From assembly GCA_947630385.1 (NCBI GenBank), contig CANRHG010000034.1:1-13664 (forward strand): a stretch of DNA of 13,664 nucleotides, in the 5' to 3' direction. This DNA is from an uncultured Eubacteriaceae bacterium. GTDB lineage: Bacteria; Bacillota; Clostridia; Eubacteriales; Eubacteriaceae. Positions 12,889 to 13,664 of this stretch are shown here, in pieces. The position numbers and the translations under genes were made by a program. Positions within the stretch are counted from its first letter, which is position 1. Every line of letters begins with the position of its first letter. Below the pieces are notes generated by a model. The model saw only the letters and a list, made by a program, of their open reading frames with translations, did no database searches and was not told where the DNA came from.

Positions 12889-13545
12889 TTATTTCGAGTT
12901 AAAGAAATAAGCTACATCGTCATTGGTCGGATACTCTTCACAAAACGAATCCAAATCTTTCTTGTCTTTAAAAGAGATGAATCGGATCGAAGCTTTACTG
13001 TTTGTTGGCTTTTTTAAGGTCAAAAAGCTTTTCTTAGTGTCGACTTTGCTAAAAATCCTATCAGCTTCATAATTTTTGATAAATGCGATCGAAGATAGAC
13101 TAAAGTTAGAGCCTAAAAGAGAAAAATCAATTGACGTCCTAAAATAAAGTTGTGGTTTGGCTGGCTGATCTGAAAGGATCATGTTTGATATTTCTTCTAA
13201 ATCGTTTAAGTCGTTGCCCAGTTCAACTTTGAGATCTCTAATTTCACACATATAGTCCGAAGGGATCCGGTTTTTAAGATTTACCAAAGTTTCTATCTGG
13301 TGGAAAGTGGTTGCTTCAAAAAGATTATGAAAATCGGTGAATCTTAGGTTCAGCCAATCTTCTATTTCCTTGATTTTTTTGAAATAATCTAGGGTCTTGT
13401 CTTCAACCAAAAGAGCCCTATCGTCTTTTTTGAAAGTCAAAGGCATATTGTTCAAATAAGCTTGATCAGTAAGAACGCTATTATAGAGCTTACTATAAGT
13501 AATCAAATCTTCGGTGCATTTCACATTTTCAAAATTGATGATCAA
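12889..13545 (-). CDS. Hypothetical protein, non-ATG start
   Basis: The product has 218 residues when started at the TTG at 13545. It is not recognised. It is a soluble, mainly helical and charged protein with no signal peptide or membrane segment. It is rich in Asp, Lys, Phe and Leu, with cysteines at about 10, 100 and 203 and no metal-binding spacing. The middle (about 95-130) has an EIRDLKVELGNDLNDLEEISNM coiled-coil-like helix. The start is uncertain: the frame stays open upstream to a CTG at 13599 directly after an in-frame TGA, adding 18 plausible residues (LNKYDLIYNYL...). Neither start has a clear ribosome binding site. A frameshift or truncated 5' end is possible. Composition is more AT-rich than the isc genes. 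It converges on iscU through the shared terminator. Confidence 0.6.
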   Translation of the reverse strand: MIINFENVKCTEDLITYSKLYNSVLTDQAYLNNMPLTFKKDDRALLVEDKTLDYFKKIKEIEDWLNLRFTDFHNLFEATTFHQIETLVNLKNRIPSDYMCEIRDLKVELGNDLNDLEEISNMILSDQPAKPQLYFRTSIDFSLLGSNFSLSSIAFIKNYEADRIFSKVDTKKSFLTLKKPTNSKASIRFISFKDKKDLDSFCEEYPTNDDVAYFFNSK

Positions 13546-13631
13546 ATTTAAAATCAGCTCGTTATCAAGATAATTGTAAATTAAATCGTATTTATTCAGT
13601 CACATCCCAAAAAAAGGGCATGACAAATAGA

Positions 13632-13654
13632 CCTGAAAAAGCACCTTTTCCAGG
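13632..13654 (-). repeat. Hairpin near the window edge
   Basis: On the minus strand CCTGGAAAAG (13654-13645) pairs with CTTTTTCAGG (13641-13632) through ten pairs including one G-U, with a GUG loop. No T-run follows. On the plus strand one A-C mismatch breaks it, so any RNA function is on the minus strand. It lies upstream of the minus-strand hypothetical gene and could be a leader structure or the end of a repeat cut by the window. Confidence 0.4.
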
Positions 13655-13664
13655 CCTAATCAAA

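Noticed and set aside
13620..13664. Plus-strand frame starting at an ATG at 13620 and running off the window (MTNRPEKAPFPGLIK)
   Set aside because: Only 15 codons are visible, AGGG lies too close to the ATG, and all frames in this stretch are open. It cannot be called a gene from this window.

Overview
The window looks like a chromosomal segment of an anaerobic Firmicute (Clostridia or Tissierellia type). The grounds are strong AGGAGG-type ribosome binding sites, a TTG-started secG, a K+-dependent membrane pyrophosphatase, and a minimal iscR-iscS-iscU cluster. The core genes are moderately GC-rich by eye (near half G+C), whereas 2500-5000 is clearly AT-rich. No finer taxonomic call is supported.

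Region 1 (1-2511, plus strand). The window opens inside a gene for an IscB-type HNH/RuvC nuclease, the transposon-linked RNA-guided relatives of Cas9. Only the second half of HNH, RuvC-III and the C-terminal domain are present. A small membrane-anchored protein of unknown function follows, then two GNAT acetyltransferase genes that overlap by 11 bases, closed by a bidirectional terminator.

Region 2 (2488-5030). An AT-rich island holds one minus-strand gene, an AlbA_2 (Schlafen-type) / HATPase_c_4 / winged-helix protein of 578 residues. A 13-bp direct repeat lies just outside each end of it. Its upstream region carries five TAAACYA-type heptamers at exactly 21-bp steps. Further right are a 62-codon open remnant, a 73-bp element with perfect 18-bp inverted arms, and a minus-strand terminator-like hairpin. 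This is the most accessory-looking part of the window.

Region 3 (5031-8159). The lower-glycolysis operon gap-pgk-tpiA has its own extended -10 promoter. A strong hairpin with a T-run sits between gap and pgk.

Region 4 (8160-10569). secG (protein export) is followed by hppA (ion-pumping pyrophosphatase), with a terminator just ahead of the hppA ribosome binding site.

Region 5 (10570-12859). A near-perfect cre/LacI-type palindrome, a promoter and an inverted repeat next to the start codon precede iscR-iscS-iscU, the iron-sulfur cluster regulator, sulfur donor and scaffold. A strong bidirectional terminator ends the cluster.

Region 6 (12889-13664). A minus-strand gene of unknown function with no ATG start, and a hairpin at the window edge.

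Together, regions 3-5 are housekeeping genes for fermentative energy metabolism and Fe-S biogenesis. The accessory content is the IscB fragment and the AT-rich island. I see no CRISPR array, tRNA or rRNA.
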